A program made the translations under genes and the position numbers. Positions 17,090-27,400 of a DNA stretch of 64,000 bases are shown one piece after another. A model generated the notes under the pieces. The model was not told the origin of the DNA. It saw only the letters and a list, made by a program, of their open reading frames with translations, and searched no databases. Origin of the DNA: Fimousia sp045616445 (GTDB lineage Bacteria > Bacillota > Clostridia > Lachnospirales > Lachnospiraceae); NCBI GenBank assembly GCA_045616445.1, contig JAZLGR010000030.1:62001-126000 (forward strand), written 5' to 3'. The number at the start of each line of letters is the position of its first letter. Positions within the stretch are counted from its first letter, which is position 1.

Positions 17090-17680
17090 ATGGTAGATAT
17101 TATAACATCCATTGATTTTTTCTTTTTGCATTTGATACAAAACCATGTAGTAAGGGAGTCACTCACACCGGCACTTAAGGTATTTACCACCATTGGCAAC
17201 GCCGGTATGATCTGGATTCTCATCGGTATTCTGCTGGTGATCAACAAGCGAACAAGAAAGGTAGGCGTGGTATTCCTAATCTTTCTGGCCATCGAACACT
17301 ACGGTGTGAACACGACCATCAAGCATTATGTGAACCGCCCAAGACCATTTATCCAGGATTCCACGGTACCACTGCTCATTAAGGCGCCAACGAGTACTTC
17401 CTTCCCATCGGGTCACACCAGCTCTTCCTTCTTCAGTGCTACTTTCCTGTACCGCTACAAGAAGTATCTTGGTGTCCCAGCCATTTTGCTGGCTGTCATC
17501 ATCGCCTTTAGCCGCATGTACTTCTTCGTTCATTTTCCAACAGATGTCCTTGTTGGCATGATTGAAGGTATTCTCCTTGGCATCATCGGTTCCTTCGTTC
17601 TTCACCTTGTGTTAAACCGTCCGATCAAGACGAAGATCGATCAGAAACGTGCCGCTCGTGCAGCAAAAAAAGAAGCATAA
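17090..17680 (+). CDS. PAP2-superfamily membrane phosphatase
   Basis: The 196-residue integral membrane protein has all three PAP2 signature motifs: KHYVNRPRP, PSGHTSSSF and SRMYFFVHFPTDVLVG. The histidines in the second and third motifs are the catalytic residues. It has about five hydrophobic segments and a short basic C-terminus. Bacterial members of this size usually dephosphorylate undecaprenyl pyrophosphate or phosphatidylglycerol phosphate; which applies cannot be told here. I place the start at 17090, where AAGGAG stands seven bases before ATG; the frame has an ATG eight codons earlier without such a site. Confidence 0.92.
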   Translation: MVDIITSIDFFFLHLIQNHVVRESLTPALKVFTTIGNAGMIWILIGILLVINKRTRKVGVVFLIFLAIEHYGVNTTIKHYVNRPRPFIQDSTVPLLIKAPTSTSFPSGHTSSSFFSATFLYRYKKYLGVPAILLAVIIAFSRMYFFVHFPTDVLVGMIEGILLGIIGSFVLHLVLNRPIKTKIDQKRAARAAKKEA

Positions 17681-17807
17681 AAAAGTGTGCTTCGCACACT
17701 TCGCGCCCGAGCGGAATGCGAAGCATTAACTACCACTCCGCGAGGTGCGCATCCAACCCGGAGGGTTTTTTAATATACAGAAAACGAAGTTTCCTGTATA
17801 TTAAAAA
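17678..17807. repeat. 130-bp multi-hairpin repeat, copy 1
   Basis: This element recurs at 32768-32896 with a single base missing. It contains four successive structures: GTGTGC-TTC-GCACAC; an imperfect arm (GCGC, CC, GCGGA paired with TCCGC, GG, GCGC) enclosing AATGC-GAA-GCATT; AACCC-GGA-GGGTT followed by six T; and a 14-bp stem AATATACAG-type hairpin extended by four pairs and capped by GAA. All closed loops are three bases. It overlaps the stop codon of the PAP2 gene and lies just before the terminator of the convergent ALDH-like gene. Confidence 0.92.
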
Positions 17808-17808
17808 T

Positions 17809-17845
17809 AAACAGGCAGTCCCACCTTCGTGAACTGCCTGTTTTT
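17809..17845 (-). terminator. Terminator of the addB-to-ALDH operon
   Basis: Stem AAACAGGCAGT/ACTGCCTGTTT with a 13-base loop and T/A-rich flanks on both sides. It abuts repeat copy 1 and can serve both convergent genes. Confidence 0.8.
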
Positions 17846-17858
17846 ATATGCATATATT

Positions 17859-19184
17859 CTATTTTGATCTCATCAATCGTCTTAATAATGGCATCTTATT
17901 CTTGTCATATGGCGGGAATTTCAGCTTCACCTCGGTGACGGAACGCTTCTTCATGATTCCTTTGATGTTGGAGAAGGTATCATAACCGGCTTTTCCATGG
18001 TATCTTCCGATACCGCTGTTGCCTACGCCGCCAACAGGAATGAACGGGGTTGTTCCCTGAATCATAATGTCATTGATGCAGACACTGCCGCAGCGATAAT
18101 TGTTCTTGATATAGTCTTCATGACTGCGCTCTCTTGTAAAGAGATAACAGGCCGGTGGAGACGGAAATCGCTCAATTACCTCGATGGCTTCGTCGAAGCC
18201 TTCATAAGTGATGATCGGCAGGATTGGTCCGAAGATCTCATCCTTCATCATCTCAGAACAGAAGGAATCCTCTTCAACCACTGTTGGGGAAATCTTCAGA
18301 TTGACCGTGTCAAATTCTCCGCCAAGGATAATCGTCTGATGCTCGATCAGATCCAGCAGGCGGAAGAAATGGAACAGATTGATGATTTTCCCATAATCCG
18401 GACTATTCACCGGATTCTCCCCATAGAACTCCTTGATATAATGATCGATATATCTAATAAATTCTTTCTTTTTCTTCTTTGGAACGAGAACATATTCCGG
18501 CGCCAGTGAATTCTGTCCACAGTTGATAAACTTACCATAGACAATACGCTTTGCTGCAACCTCCAAATTGCAGTTTTCATCCACAATGGCCGGTGTTTTT
18601 CCACCCATCTGCAAGCACACCGGTGTCATCTGCTGGGCTGCCTTCTCAAGAACGATTCTTCCAACACGGGTACTGCCACAATAAAAGATAAAATCAAACT
18701 TTTTATCCAGCAGATCCATGGTTGCTTCCGGTCCACCGGTAAATACACGCACACGGGAAGTATGGAAATTCTCAGTCAGCATTTTCTTGATGACCTGTTC
18801 ACAGTGGGAAGATACCTCGGATGGCTTGATGGTTACCACATTGCCAGCCGCCCAGGCATTGATCAGCGGAATCAGACTCAGCTGAAATGGGAAGGTCCAT
18901 GGCGTAATGATCAGAACTCTTCCGTAGGGTTCTCTGGTTACTGTGCTGACTGCCGGCATATGAAACAGCGGGGTAGGCAGCGTTTTCTCTAACATCCAGC
19001 TTTTCAGATATTTCAATGTGTAATTAATTTCGTTATAGATCAGCCCAATCTCCGTGGAATAACACTCAAAAGGCGGTTTGCCCAGATCCTCATAGAGGGC
19101 ATCCATCATCTCTTTTTCGTATTCCTTTACCACGTCTCGAAGCTTGATCAGAAGAGAAACACGTTCTCTGTAATCCATATCCAT
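17859..19184 (-). CDS. Aldehyde-dehydrogenase-like protein lacking catalytic residues (ALDH3 type)
   Basis: The 441-residue protein aligns over its whole length with ALDH3/fatty-aldehyde dehydrogenases: EIGLIYNEINYTLKYLKSW, YGRVLIITPW, VTIKPSEVS, FYCGSTRVGRIV, FINCGQNSLAPEYVLV and the C-terminal PVGGVGNSGIGRYHGKAG. Three residues needed for catalysis are replaced: WNYP reads WTFP (T97), LELGGK reads LQMGGK (Q192), and GQTC reads GQNS (S226). The Glu-Cys spacing of the family is kept exactly, so these are substitutions, not misalignment. C222 is nearby but offset by four. The N-terminus is about 20 residues shorter than usual. It is the last gene of the addB-addA-methyltransferase-hslO run, 18 bases after hslO. 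A non-enzymatic role is likely; which one is unknown. Confidence 0.85.
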   Translation of the reverse strand: MDMDYRERVSLLIKLRDVVKEYEKEMMDALYEDLGKPPFECYSTEIGLIYNEINYTLKYLKSWMLEKTLPTPLFHMPAVSTVTREPYGRVLIITPWTFPFQLSLIPLINAWAAGNVVTIKPSEVSSHCEQVIKKMLTENFHTSRVRVFTGGPEATMDLLDKKFDFIFYCGSTRVGRIVLEKAAQQMTPVCLQMGGKTPAIVDENCNLEVAAKRIVYGKFINCGQNSLAPEYVLVPKKKKKEFIRYIDHYIKEFYGENPVNSPDYGKIINLFHFFRLLDLIEHQTIILGGEFDTVNLKISPTVVEEDSFCSEMMKDEIFGPILPIITYEGFDEAIEVIERFPSPPACYLFTRERSHEDYIKNNYRCGSVCINDIMIQGTTPFIPVGGVGNSGIGRYHGKAGYDTFSNIKGIMKKRSVTEVKLKFPPYDKNKMPLLRRLMRSK

Positions 19185-19202
19185 TGATTATATCACTCCA
19201 TC

Positions 19203-20081
19203 CTATCTGGCTTTTTCAAGCATCTGTTTCAAATCTTCAATGGTATATACATAGTTTGTATTGCAGAACTGGCAGTTTACTTCGATTGGTTCTCCTTCTG
19301 CAATCATATCCTTCAGTTCTGCCTCGCCAACACTGATGACGATTCCTTCGACACGCTCACGGCTGCAGTTACATTTGAACTGGACCGGCATCTCGTCATG
19401 GATAGTCAGTGGTCCAAGGAGGCTTTCTAACATCTCTTCTAAAGTTTTGCCCTTGTCAAGCTCGGTTGTCACTGAAGTGAATGCACCAAGCTTCTTTTCT
19501 AATTCGTCGATGACTTCATCTTCTGCAAATGGCATGAGCTGGATGATAAATCCACCTGCCTGACGAACAACATCCTCTTCTTTTTCCATTAAAACGCCTA
19601 ACGCAACGGAGGATGGCACCTGTTCGCTGGTTGCAAAATAGTAAGTTAAGTCTTCTGCGATTTCGCCGGAAACCAAGTGGGTCTGGCCGATGTATGGCTC
19701 TTTTAAGCCGATTTCACGGATGATACTCATCACGCCAAGATCTAACGCCTTTGCCACATCGATCTTACCGTCACTTTCCCTTGCAGGAAGGATGACATTC
19801 GGATTCTTCACATAGCCCTTTACGTTGCCGTGGATGTCTGCTGTCACAAGCATGCCCTGAATTGGTCCCTGACAGTCTACCTTGATCGTTACCAGATCAT
19901 CTTCATTCTTGCCCATGGCACCCATCATAAGGCCTGCTGTTAAGAGTCTTCCAAGGGCTGCAGTTGCAACACGGCTTGTGTTATGGCCTGCCCTTGCAGT
20001 TTCTACAGTATCCTTTGTATAAGCAGCAAAAAATCGAATCTGGTCATTTGCTGCGGTTCCTCTGATCATATAATCTTTCAT
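19203..20081 (-). CDS. hslO: Redox-regulated chaperone Hsp33
   Basis: The 292-residue cytoplasmic holdase is activated by oxidation. The N-terminal domain shows DYMIRGTAANDQIRFFA and GPIQGMLVTADIHGNVKGY. The C-terminal zinc-binding switch CxC...CxxC is complete (FKCNCSRERV and VNCQFCNTNY). Its ATG follows the methyltransferase stop directly and its AAGGAG lies inside that gene's end, implying translational coupling within the addB operon. Confidence 0.96.
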   Translation of the reverse strand: MKDYMIRGTAANDQIRFFAAYTKDTVETARAGHNTSRVATAALGRLLTAGLMMGAMGKNEDDLVTIKVDCQGPIQGMLVTADIHGNVKGYVKNPNVILPARESDGKIDVAKALDLGVMSIIREIGLKEPYIGQTHLVSGEIAEDLTYYFATSEQVPSSVALGVLMEKEEDVVRQAGGFIIQLMPFAEDEVIDELEKKLGAFTSVTTELDKGKTLEEMLESLLGPLTIHDEMPVQFKCNCSRERVEGIVISVGEAELKDMIAEGEPIEVNCQFCNTNYVYTIEDLKQMLEKAR

Positions 20082-20840
20082 CTATGACTGCTCCTTTTTT
20101 CTCGCTATATAATAAAGTCGTTCGCTGTCCGGCCTTGGAGGATTCTTCGTAAATGCATCATAGACAGCGACAAATTCCATGCCGCCGGCCTCGATCATCG
20201 CCTTCACCTCGTCCACCGAATAAGCTTTCTGATAATGGGTCTCCATAAATTTATCGTATCGGCCGTCTTCTGCGCGAAGGAAGATATTCACACCGTACTC
20301 ATTGATCTTCTCATCTTCATAATAGTAATTATCCCAGATAAAGCTGATTTCTTCCCTGTCATCGGCGAAGGTATTGTCCGCCATGACTTCCTCGAAGAGA
20401 TACTGGGTTTTCAGATCAAAAATGAACACCCCATTCGGGTCGAGATAATTATTAACTAAAGAAAATACTCTTGTCAAGTCTTCCGGCTCCAGGATGTAAT
20501 TCATGCTGTCGCCAATGCTGTAAAAGGCGTCAAATGTTCCATAAAGTTCCATCTCTGTCATATCCTGTAACAGATAGAGGATCTCGCCGTCCTTAGATCT
20601 CCCCTTATCCATGGCAATGCCAAGCATATCGGCAGAAAGGTCTAAGCCCACCATCTTGTATCCACGGTCATAGAACATCTCCGTCACCTTACCGGTTCCG
20701 CATCCAAGCTCCATCAAAAGGGCGCCTGGCTCTACTCCCTGCTCACGAAGCAGACTGTCCATGTACTCCACCCACTCGTCGTAGGGCAGATTATCCATGA
20801 ATTCGTCATATACTTCGGAAAATGTTTCGTAACTACTCAT
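20082..20840 (-). CDS. Class I SAM-dependent methyltransferase
   Basis: The 252-residue protein has the SAM-binding motif LMELGCGTGKVTEMF, then GLDLSADML, LLQDMTEMELYGTFDAFYSIGDS and the helix FIFDLKTQYLFEEV. It starts YETFSEVYDEFMDNLPYDEWVEY, typical of a widespread Firmicutes family found beside comparable genes. The substrate is not evident. Its ATG lies inside the end of addA (8-base overlap), so it is translationally coupled. Confidence 0.9.
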   Translation of the reverse strand: MSSYETFSEVYDEFMDNLPYDEWVEYMDSLLREQGVEPGALLMELGCGTGKVTEMFYDRGYKMVGLDLSADMLGIAMDKGRSKDGEILYLLQDMTEMELYGTFDAFYSIGDSMNYILEPEDLTRVFSLVNNYLDPNGVFIFDLKTQYLFEEVMADNTFADDREEISFIWDNYYYEDEKINEYGVNIFLRAEDGRYDKFMETHYQKAYSVDEVKAMIEAGGMEFVAVYDAFTKNPPRPDSERLYYIARKKEQS

Positions 20841-23800
20841 CTATTATAACCTCAATATTCTTTCTCAATGCGAAGGAGGAAATGTATATCTCCTTTACCT
20901 TCATGCCTGTGGTCTGCTCCAGTGCCTGTTTGTAGGAATCAAGCTGTGCCTTGTAACGATTGAGCAGTTCCTGTTCGCCGTCCTCCTGCTTCACCTGGTC
21001 GGTTTTGTAATCCACCAGAACGATCTCTCCATCCTCCACAAAGTAAAGATCGATGATTCCCTGAACAACGACAAGCTCACCGGAGTCGCAGCTTTCTTCC
21101 AGTCGGTGGAGGGGCAGTCCCATAACGAACTGTCTTTCCTTAAACTCCTGATCGGCTGCCTTGGCGATGCCGCTTCGTCTTCCAAGGTCGGAGTGTAAAA
21201 ACCAGAGGATCTCATCCTGTGGAATCACATCGTAGCAGTCATCCACCTTGCCCTGGGCAATGAAGGTACGGATTGCTTCATCTAAAGATGCTTCTGTATA
21301 CTCTTTGGAGAAGTCCAGAAGTTCCATACATTTATGAACTGCACTACCTCTGGTGGTTGGCGATACTGCCACTTCCTTCTGAAGGAATTTTGGCACCATT
21401 GGGTCAAATGTTTTGCTGCCTGGTTTCGCCGGTTTATCTGCCTTCTGCTGTTTCGGCGATTCATCTGTATCTGTATCCACCTCATCAGACTGTTCCATCA
21501 GCTCCATATATTTGTGCTTGATTTCAGAGACGGAATATTTCATTCGCTTTAAGGCCTCTTCTCCAAAATCATAGGACCACTGAAATTCTTCTGCGATGGC
21601 TGCCTTCTTCTCTTCATCCACCTGTTCATGAAGGTCTCTGGCAATGATGGCACGCCGCTTAGCCATCTTCATATATTCTTCTGCTTCCAACATACTTAAC
21701 ATGTAAGTATTCCAGATTTTTGCCACAAATGGACTGTCCACATTATCCCAGCCGCTTCCCGGATGGAAGGATTCATAGACCGGACCCATCATATCATCAT
21801 CACGAAGTGCCATCATGATCCAGTCCAGATAACATTTGGCTTTTTTGATTTCGTAGGCTGTCGGCGCCACTTTTCTTCTTTTCAGTTGGTTAAATATCAT
21901 TTTCTCAACATCTCTCGGTGTGGCAGTGAGAATCAGCTTTTCCTTGGCTCTCGTCATGGCAACATAGAGGACTCGCAGCTCTTCTCCACGGTTTTCCTCC
22001 CGAATCTTCTCTTCAATGGCCATACGGATCAGGGTTTTCTTCTTCTCCCTGGTAGCCGGCCAGATGACATTTGGCCCAAGGGTATAGTCCGTGTGAAGAA
22101 GAATCGGTTTGCTGGTATCCCGATCGTTAAAGCCCTTCTCCAAATTGCTAACAAATACCACCGGATATTCCAGTCCCTTGCTCTTATGGATGGTCATAAT
22201 ACGGACTACATTCTCCTTCTCCCCAAGCACATTGGCTTCGCCATATTCAATTTTGTATTCCTGCAGCTGCTGCATATAGCGAACAAACTGGAACAGCCCT
22301 TTGAAGCTGCCATTTTCGAATGTCTTTGCCTTCTCCATCAGCATGAGCAGATTGGCCTGACGACGTTTGCCCCCCGGCATAGCCCCTGCATAATGAAAAT
22401 AATCCGTCTTCATGATCATCTCAAAAATCAGATCATAGAGGGAGAGATAAGTCTTCTTGGCACGAAATTCCTGCAGGAATGCTGCTGCCTTATGAAGCTT
22501 TCCAAGGAGTGCCTCATTCTTCCCTTCCTTTAGATAATAATGAAAATGTTCACTTAACGGACAGACCTGTCCTGCCTCAACACTCAACAGGCTGGTCATA
22601 TATACCATATCCTCTGCACTTAACCCCACGAACGGCGCCCGCAGGAAGCTGGCAAATGGAATGTCATTACGTTCATTATCAAGAACCTTCAATGTATTCA
22701 TGACAATCTGGACTTCTGTGGCTAAGAAGGAGCCCTTCTTGCTCTCACAGTAGGCAGGGATGCCCATCTTCTCTAAGCGTTCCTGCATCTTCTCAGCCTT
22801 TTCGCTGGTCGCACGAAGGAGAATGACCATATCACGGTATTCATATTCTCCTGCTTCCACCATCTCTTTGATGCGGTATCCGATCATGTCGGCCTCCGCC
22901 TCGATGGATTTGACTTCGATTTCATCATCAATATCTAACAGAAGGAGTTCGGTTCGGTAATCCACACCCTCCTGCTCTTCAAAGGTTCTGCCTGGAATCA
23001 GGGATACACGCTCTGTGTATTCGATGCCTCCCAGGGCTTCTTTCATAATCTTATAAAATACAAGGTTGGTTGCTGCAAGTACCTCTTTTCTGCTTCGGAA
23101 GTTGTTCTGAAGCTCGATCAGTTCACTGCCCGCAAGACCTTCATCATAGCGCTGATAGCGGTCTAAGAAGAGATCCGGCTTCGCCTGTCGGAAACGGTAA
23201 ATGCTCTGTTTCACATCTCCAACCGTAAACAGATTGTGTTTACCCACAGATTCCCCACAAAGCAGGAGGATGATTGCCTCCTGAATTTCGTTGGTATCCT
23301 GGTATTCATCCACATATATTTCATCAAAAAATGCTTTTTTCTCCATGGCAATGGCAGATGGAATAAGATTGCCTTCTTCATCCACGCCATCCGATAAAAT
23401 AGAGAGGGCAAAATGCTCAAAATCAGCAAAATCCACCAGATTTCGCTCTCTCTTTCGCTCTGCCATCACATCAATCAGGGAAGCGATCAGGTTACAGTAG
23501 CCCTTCATTGGAAGATAACAGGCCTGCATCTCTTCCACAATATCATCGATGTCATCCGGAACTCTGGTAAGGAGCTGATCTAAAAGCTTGGTTGCAATAT
23601 CTCTCCGTTCTCGAATCTCATCACATTCCGGAATACTTTTCTTACCCCCGGCTAATCTGCCCTTCTTCCAGCGATTCTTAAACTGGATCATAGAGGAGAG
23701 ATCTGTACCTTCTCGAAGGATTTCAAGGCTTTCATACTCGGCGGTGATGGTCTTTTTGTATCCTGCCGGAATGTGGTCAGGCTGAATACGCTCATATAAA

Positions 23801-24489
23801 TCATCATAAAGATCTAATAATTCCTGAAAATCCTGTCTAAGCATCTTCACATAAAAGCGCATCCACTGCTTGTCATTTAAGTCTTCCCTTGCAACCTGAA
23901 ACTGCTCTGCTGCCGTCGCAAGCCATCCCTTTGGATCTGTGCCGCTGCGGACGAAATCATAGCCATCCTTTAGCATCTCCTCTAACCCATGGTCATCCCT
24001 GCCCGTTACATAGCAGGCAAGAAATGCTTCAAAGGCTTCATCGGGATCCGCATAGGCTGCTTCTAAGACTTCTCCGGCGCACTCTTCTAAGAGAAGTGCC
24101 ACTTCTGTCTCATCGGCAACCCGAAATCCGGGATCTAAGTCAATCTCCATAAAATGTTCCCTGATCAGATTCAGACAGAAGCTGTGAATGGTAGTAATCT
24201 GGGCCCTTGTAATGCATGCCAACTGCTTTAAAAGGTGGGCATTCTGTGGATCCTTCTCCACTTTTGCATCCAATGCCTTCATAATTCGTTCCTTCATCTC
24301 AGACGCTGCTGCATTGGTGAAGGTTACGACAAGAAAACGATCGATATTAGCAGGATGGTCTGGATCAGAGATGCGCTCTATGATACGTTCCACCATGACG
24401 GCGGTCTTACCGGATCCTGCTGCGGCGGAGACAAGGAGATTATGATTGCGACTGTTAATGACTTGCTGCTGTTGATTCGTCCATGCCAT
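20833..24489 (-). CDS. addA: AddA helicase-nuclease subunit
   Basis: The 1218-residue UvrD-like helicase plus RecB-type nuclease is one half of AddAB, which resects double-strand breaks for RecA loading. Walker A is SAAAGSGKTAVMVERI near the N-terminus, followed by FLVVTFTNAAASEMKERI, EIYVDEYQDTNEIQ (Walker B), GDVKQSIYRFRQA, RIMTIHKSKGLEYPVVFV and LYVAMTRAKEKL. The C-terminal nuclease core has IVLVDYKTDQV. A linker rich in Lys, Asp and Glu separates the two halves. It overlaps addB by 35 bases and the methyltransferase by 8. GAGGAGG precedes the ATG. Confidence 0.97.
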   Translation of the reverse strand: MAWTNQQQQVINSRNHNLLVSAAAGSGKTAVMVERIIERISDPDHPANIDRFLVVTFTNAAASEMKERIMKALDAKVEKDPQNAHLLKQLACITRAQITTIHSFCLNLIREHFMEIDLDPGFRVADETEVALLLEECAGEVLEAAYADPDEAFEAFLACYVTGRDDHGLEEMLKDGYDFVRSGTDPKGWLATAAEQFQVAREDLNDKQWMRFYVKMLRQDFQELLDLYDDLYERIQPDHIPAGYKKTITAEYESLEILREGTDLSSMIQFKNRWKKGRLAGGKKSIPECDEIRERRDIATKLLDQLLTRVPDDIDDIVEEMQACYLPMKGYCNLIASLIDVMAERKRERNLVDFADFEHFALSILSDGVDEEGNLIPSAIAMEKKAFFDEIYVDEYQDTNEIQEAIILLLCGESVGKHNLFTVGDVKQSIYRFRQAKPDLFLDRYQRYDEGLAGSELIELQNNFRSRKEVLAATNLVFYKIMKEALGGIEYTERVSLIPGRTFEEQEGVDYRTELLLLDIDDEIEVKSIEAEADMIGYRIKEMVEAGEYEYRDMVILLRATSEKAEKMQERLEKMGIPAYCESKKGSFLATEVQIVMNTLKVLDNERNDIPFASFLRAPFVGLSAEDMVYMTSLLSVEAGQVCPLSEHFHYYLKEGKNEALLGKLHKAAAFLQEFRAKKTYLSLYDLIFEMIMKTDYFHYAGAMPGGKRRQANLLMLMEKAKTFENGSFKGLFQFVRYMQQLQEYKIEYGEANVLGEKENVVRIMTIHKSKGLEYPVVFVSNLEKGFNDRDTSKPILLHTDYTLGPNVIWPATREKKKTLIRMAIEEKIREENRGEELRVLYVAMTRAKEKLILTATPRDVEKMIFNQLKRRKVAPTAYEIKKAKCYLDWIMMALRDDDMMGPVYESFHPGSGWDNVDSPFVAKIWNTYMLSMLEAEEYMKMAKRRAIIARDLHEQVDEEKKAAIAEEFQWSYDFGEEALKRMKYSVSEIKHKYMELMEQSDEVDTDTDESPKQQKADKPAKPGSKTFDPMVPKFLQKEVAVSPTTRGSAVHKCMELLDFSKEYTEASLDEAIRTFIAQGKVDDCYDVIPQDEILWFLHSDLGRRSGIAKAADQEFKERQFVMGLPLHRLEESCDSGELVVVQGIIDLYFVEDGEIVLVDYKTDQVKQEDGEQELLNRYKAQLDSYKQALEQTTGMKVKEIYISSFALRKNIEVIIDE

Positions 24490-27400
24490 CTTCTTCTCCT
24501 CCTCTCATTCGTGCCAGTACTTCCTCTGCTTTGATCTTCTCTAAATCCCTGTAGGCATCCTGTCTCGGATCAAAGTGGCACACACTTCGAAATTCGCAGT
24601 ATCTACAAGGTGTCTTGTTTTCATCTTTATCCTTACGGTATGGGGCAATGCTGATTTCCCCATCCATAATCTGATTACCGGCTTCTAACATTTTCCCAGT
24701 GGCAAATGTCTGCATCTGCTCAAACTGTTCGGTGGTCAATACCTTGGATGCCTTACTCATACTGCCATTCTTATTCTTTTTAGCAGAAACGGAGACAAAG
24801 GATGCACCGGCTCCCACCTGTTCATAATGGTCTAATATATCTAAATCACTATTGGCATAGCCGTCTAATGTCAGTTCTTTCAGGATCGCACCCTCGGAGG
24901 ATGCTCCTTCTGTCCGCTCTACCATCGGATCCTGTAAACGATAGTAGAACAATCCCGCAGGAATGATCGGTTTTTCGCTCTTTCGGCCTTCAATCTCCAT
25001 CATGGCATTCATGTAGATGACAAGCTGAAGCTGCAGTCCATAATAAAGCTCTGTCAGATCAAACTGCTTGCTGCCGGATTTGTAATCGATGACCTTCAGA
25101 TAGACGTTCTGTTCATCCTCATATCTGTCAATTCGGTCCACCTTACCTTCTAACTGCATTCTGGCACCATGATCTAACATCAGTCTGGCCGCATCTAAAT
25201 CTTTGTAGGATTTGAATTCCACTTCAAAGGCATATGGCTTAAAATCACTGGTTTCCAACTGTTTTAAGATTGCCCAGAGGGTACGCTTCGTCAGTCGCTT
25301 GATGATATCCACCGCATACTGGTTACGGTAGGTATCCTGAAGAAGATTGCCATTCCAGTCGGCAACTGCCGTATCCACTGCTTCCACAGTCAGTAACTCC
25401 TGCTCCTGTTCTCCAATCTCTTTCCAGTTGTCATAGGTTGTCTGGATCTTTCTTGAGATGGTTTCCAATGCCCGATGGAAGATGGTTCCAAGTTCATTGG
25501 TCATCAGCTTATATTCCTGACGTTTCTGAAGCTTTAATCCGTAGCTTAAAAAATGTGCATAGGCACAGGCACCGAATTTCTCTAATCGACTGACAGAATT
25601 GTGAAGCATTTCCCCATATACGAGGGAAACCGCCTCTCTTGAAAGCTTCTTTTCATTATTTTCATAGCAGCAGGCATCCAGATACCAGTTCAGGAATTCT
25701 TCTCCCAGTACAAGTGACCCAATTTCCTTCCAGCCAGGCACATCCACTCTTCCATACTCGCGGAGGCCTTCAATAAAGGTATGCATACTGTATTTTTCAG
25801 AGTAATATCCTTCCTGATCCATCTCTGTCACAGTAAGCTTCGGAAGAATGTTCGTGATTCGTCCAAGGAAGTAGGATGGACGGAGGGATTTGCCGTCATC
25901 TGATACGGTCGCATAGGACAGGTAGAGATGCTCGGTCGGTTTGGAGGTTGCCAGATAGAGGTAGAACTGTTCTGTATAGGCAGCCTGAATGGAGGTTTCG
26001 GACAGGGCAATGCCATGCTCCTGAAGAAATTCCCGGTCGAAATCGTTGAGAATGCCGTTGTCGCCGGCCGCCTTCGGAAGATTCCCCTCATTCATGCCTG
26101 CGATAAAGAGCATCTTAATATCCTTTAATCTGGTTCTGATCAGATCGCCCACAACCACCTGGTCAATGCCCGGCGGAATGACGCCGATCTTCAGCTCCTC
26201 AAGGCCGGTCTCGATGATGCTTCGAATTTCCTTCACATCTATGACCTCATCTCCCAGAATCTCCACCAGCTTGTCCATCATACCAAGGAGATATGGATAG
26301 ATCTGGGCATAGGTCTTCTCCATAATATAGTTTTCTTCTTCGTGGAACTTGTCTGTCCACATCTTCATGGTTTCCTCCACATTTACCAGACGGAGGAACT
26401 GATAGAGGGCAGTCATGTGGTCACGGACACACAATCCTTTCGTCTTGGAAACTTCATAAAACTCCAGTACTTCGTCCAGAAACTGCTCTCTTAATATATT
26501 TAATCTGGCCAGCTGCATGTCTGTCTGCCCATAGAGCGGGCGGTCAAATGGTGCCAGCCATCTTTTTTTGCTGTTAATTCCACGGGCAAGGGCATAATTC
26601 TCCAATTCATCCACTTCCTCCACAGCCAGGGAGCTCATGCCCGCCTTTAAATAGCGGAAGACGCTGTTGTAGGAGAAATTCTCCTCCGTCAGCTGATAGA
26701 GCCCGCGAATGGTTTCGATGCATGGATTGTTGAGAATGCTCTTCTTGTGGTCAATAAAATACGGAATGTCCAATTCCTTAAAACACTGCTCAAAATGTCC
26801 CGCATAGGCATCCATGTCGCCGGTGATGACGGCAATGTCACGGTAGCGGACGCCCTCTTCTCTCACATAATGGGCAATCTGTTTTGTAATGGCGCGGACT
26901 TCCTCCTGTATATCTCTGCCGGAGAACATGGTGATATGTTCCGGTTCTTCTTCATAGATGGTTTTGCGGTTGATGCGAAACAGTCCTTCTTCCAATGCCT
27001 GTAAATCCTTCTTGCCGGCAAGGCGGACTACGCCTTCCCTGCCTTCGCCCATGTAAAGGGCTGGTTCCATCTGAGTTCCCTGTTCCTCACACATCTGCTT
27101 TAAGGTCTGCGCCATGCGATTGGACATGGAAAACAGGGCATGGGGATTCATATGCTTCACCTTCTCCACACCCGGGTCTGCCGTAATGGTTACCACGATC
27201 TTCTCTGCATGGGTTAAGAGGACACCAAGAAGCTGATTCTGCACCGGAGTAAATCCGGTAAATCCATCAATATAGATGACTGCCCCTTTTAGCTTCTTCG
27301 ATTCTCCCACCTTAGAAGCAAGCACCTCTAAGAGCTGCTCTGCCACAATGACATCCCGGTCCAGATAATTCTGGAATTCCTCCCGGATGAGCACCAGATC

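Noticed and set aside
21763..22533. 256-codon plus-strand frame opposite addA
   Set aside because: Antisense to the conserved helicase core of addA; composition and lack of a start site mark it as a shadow.
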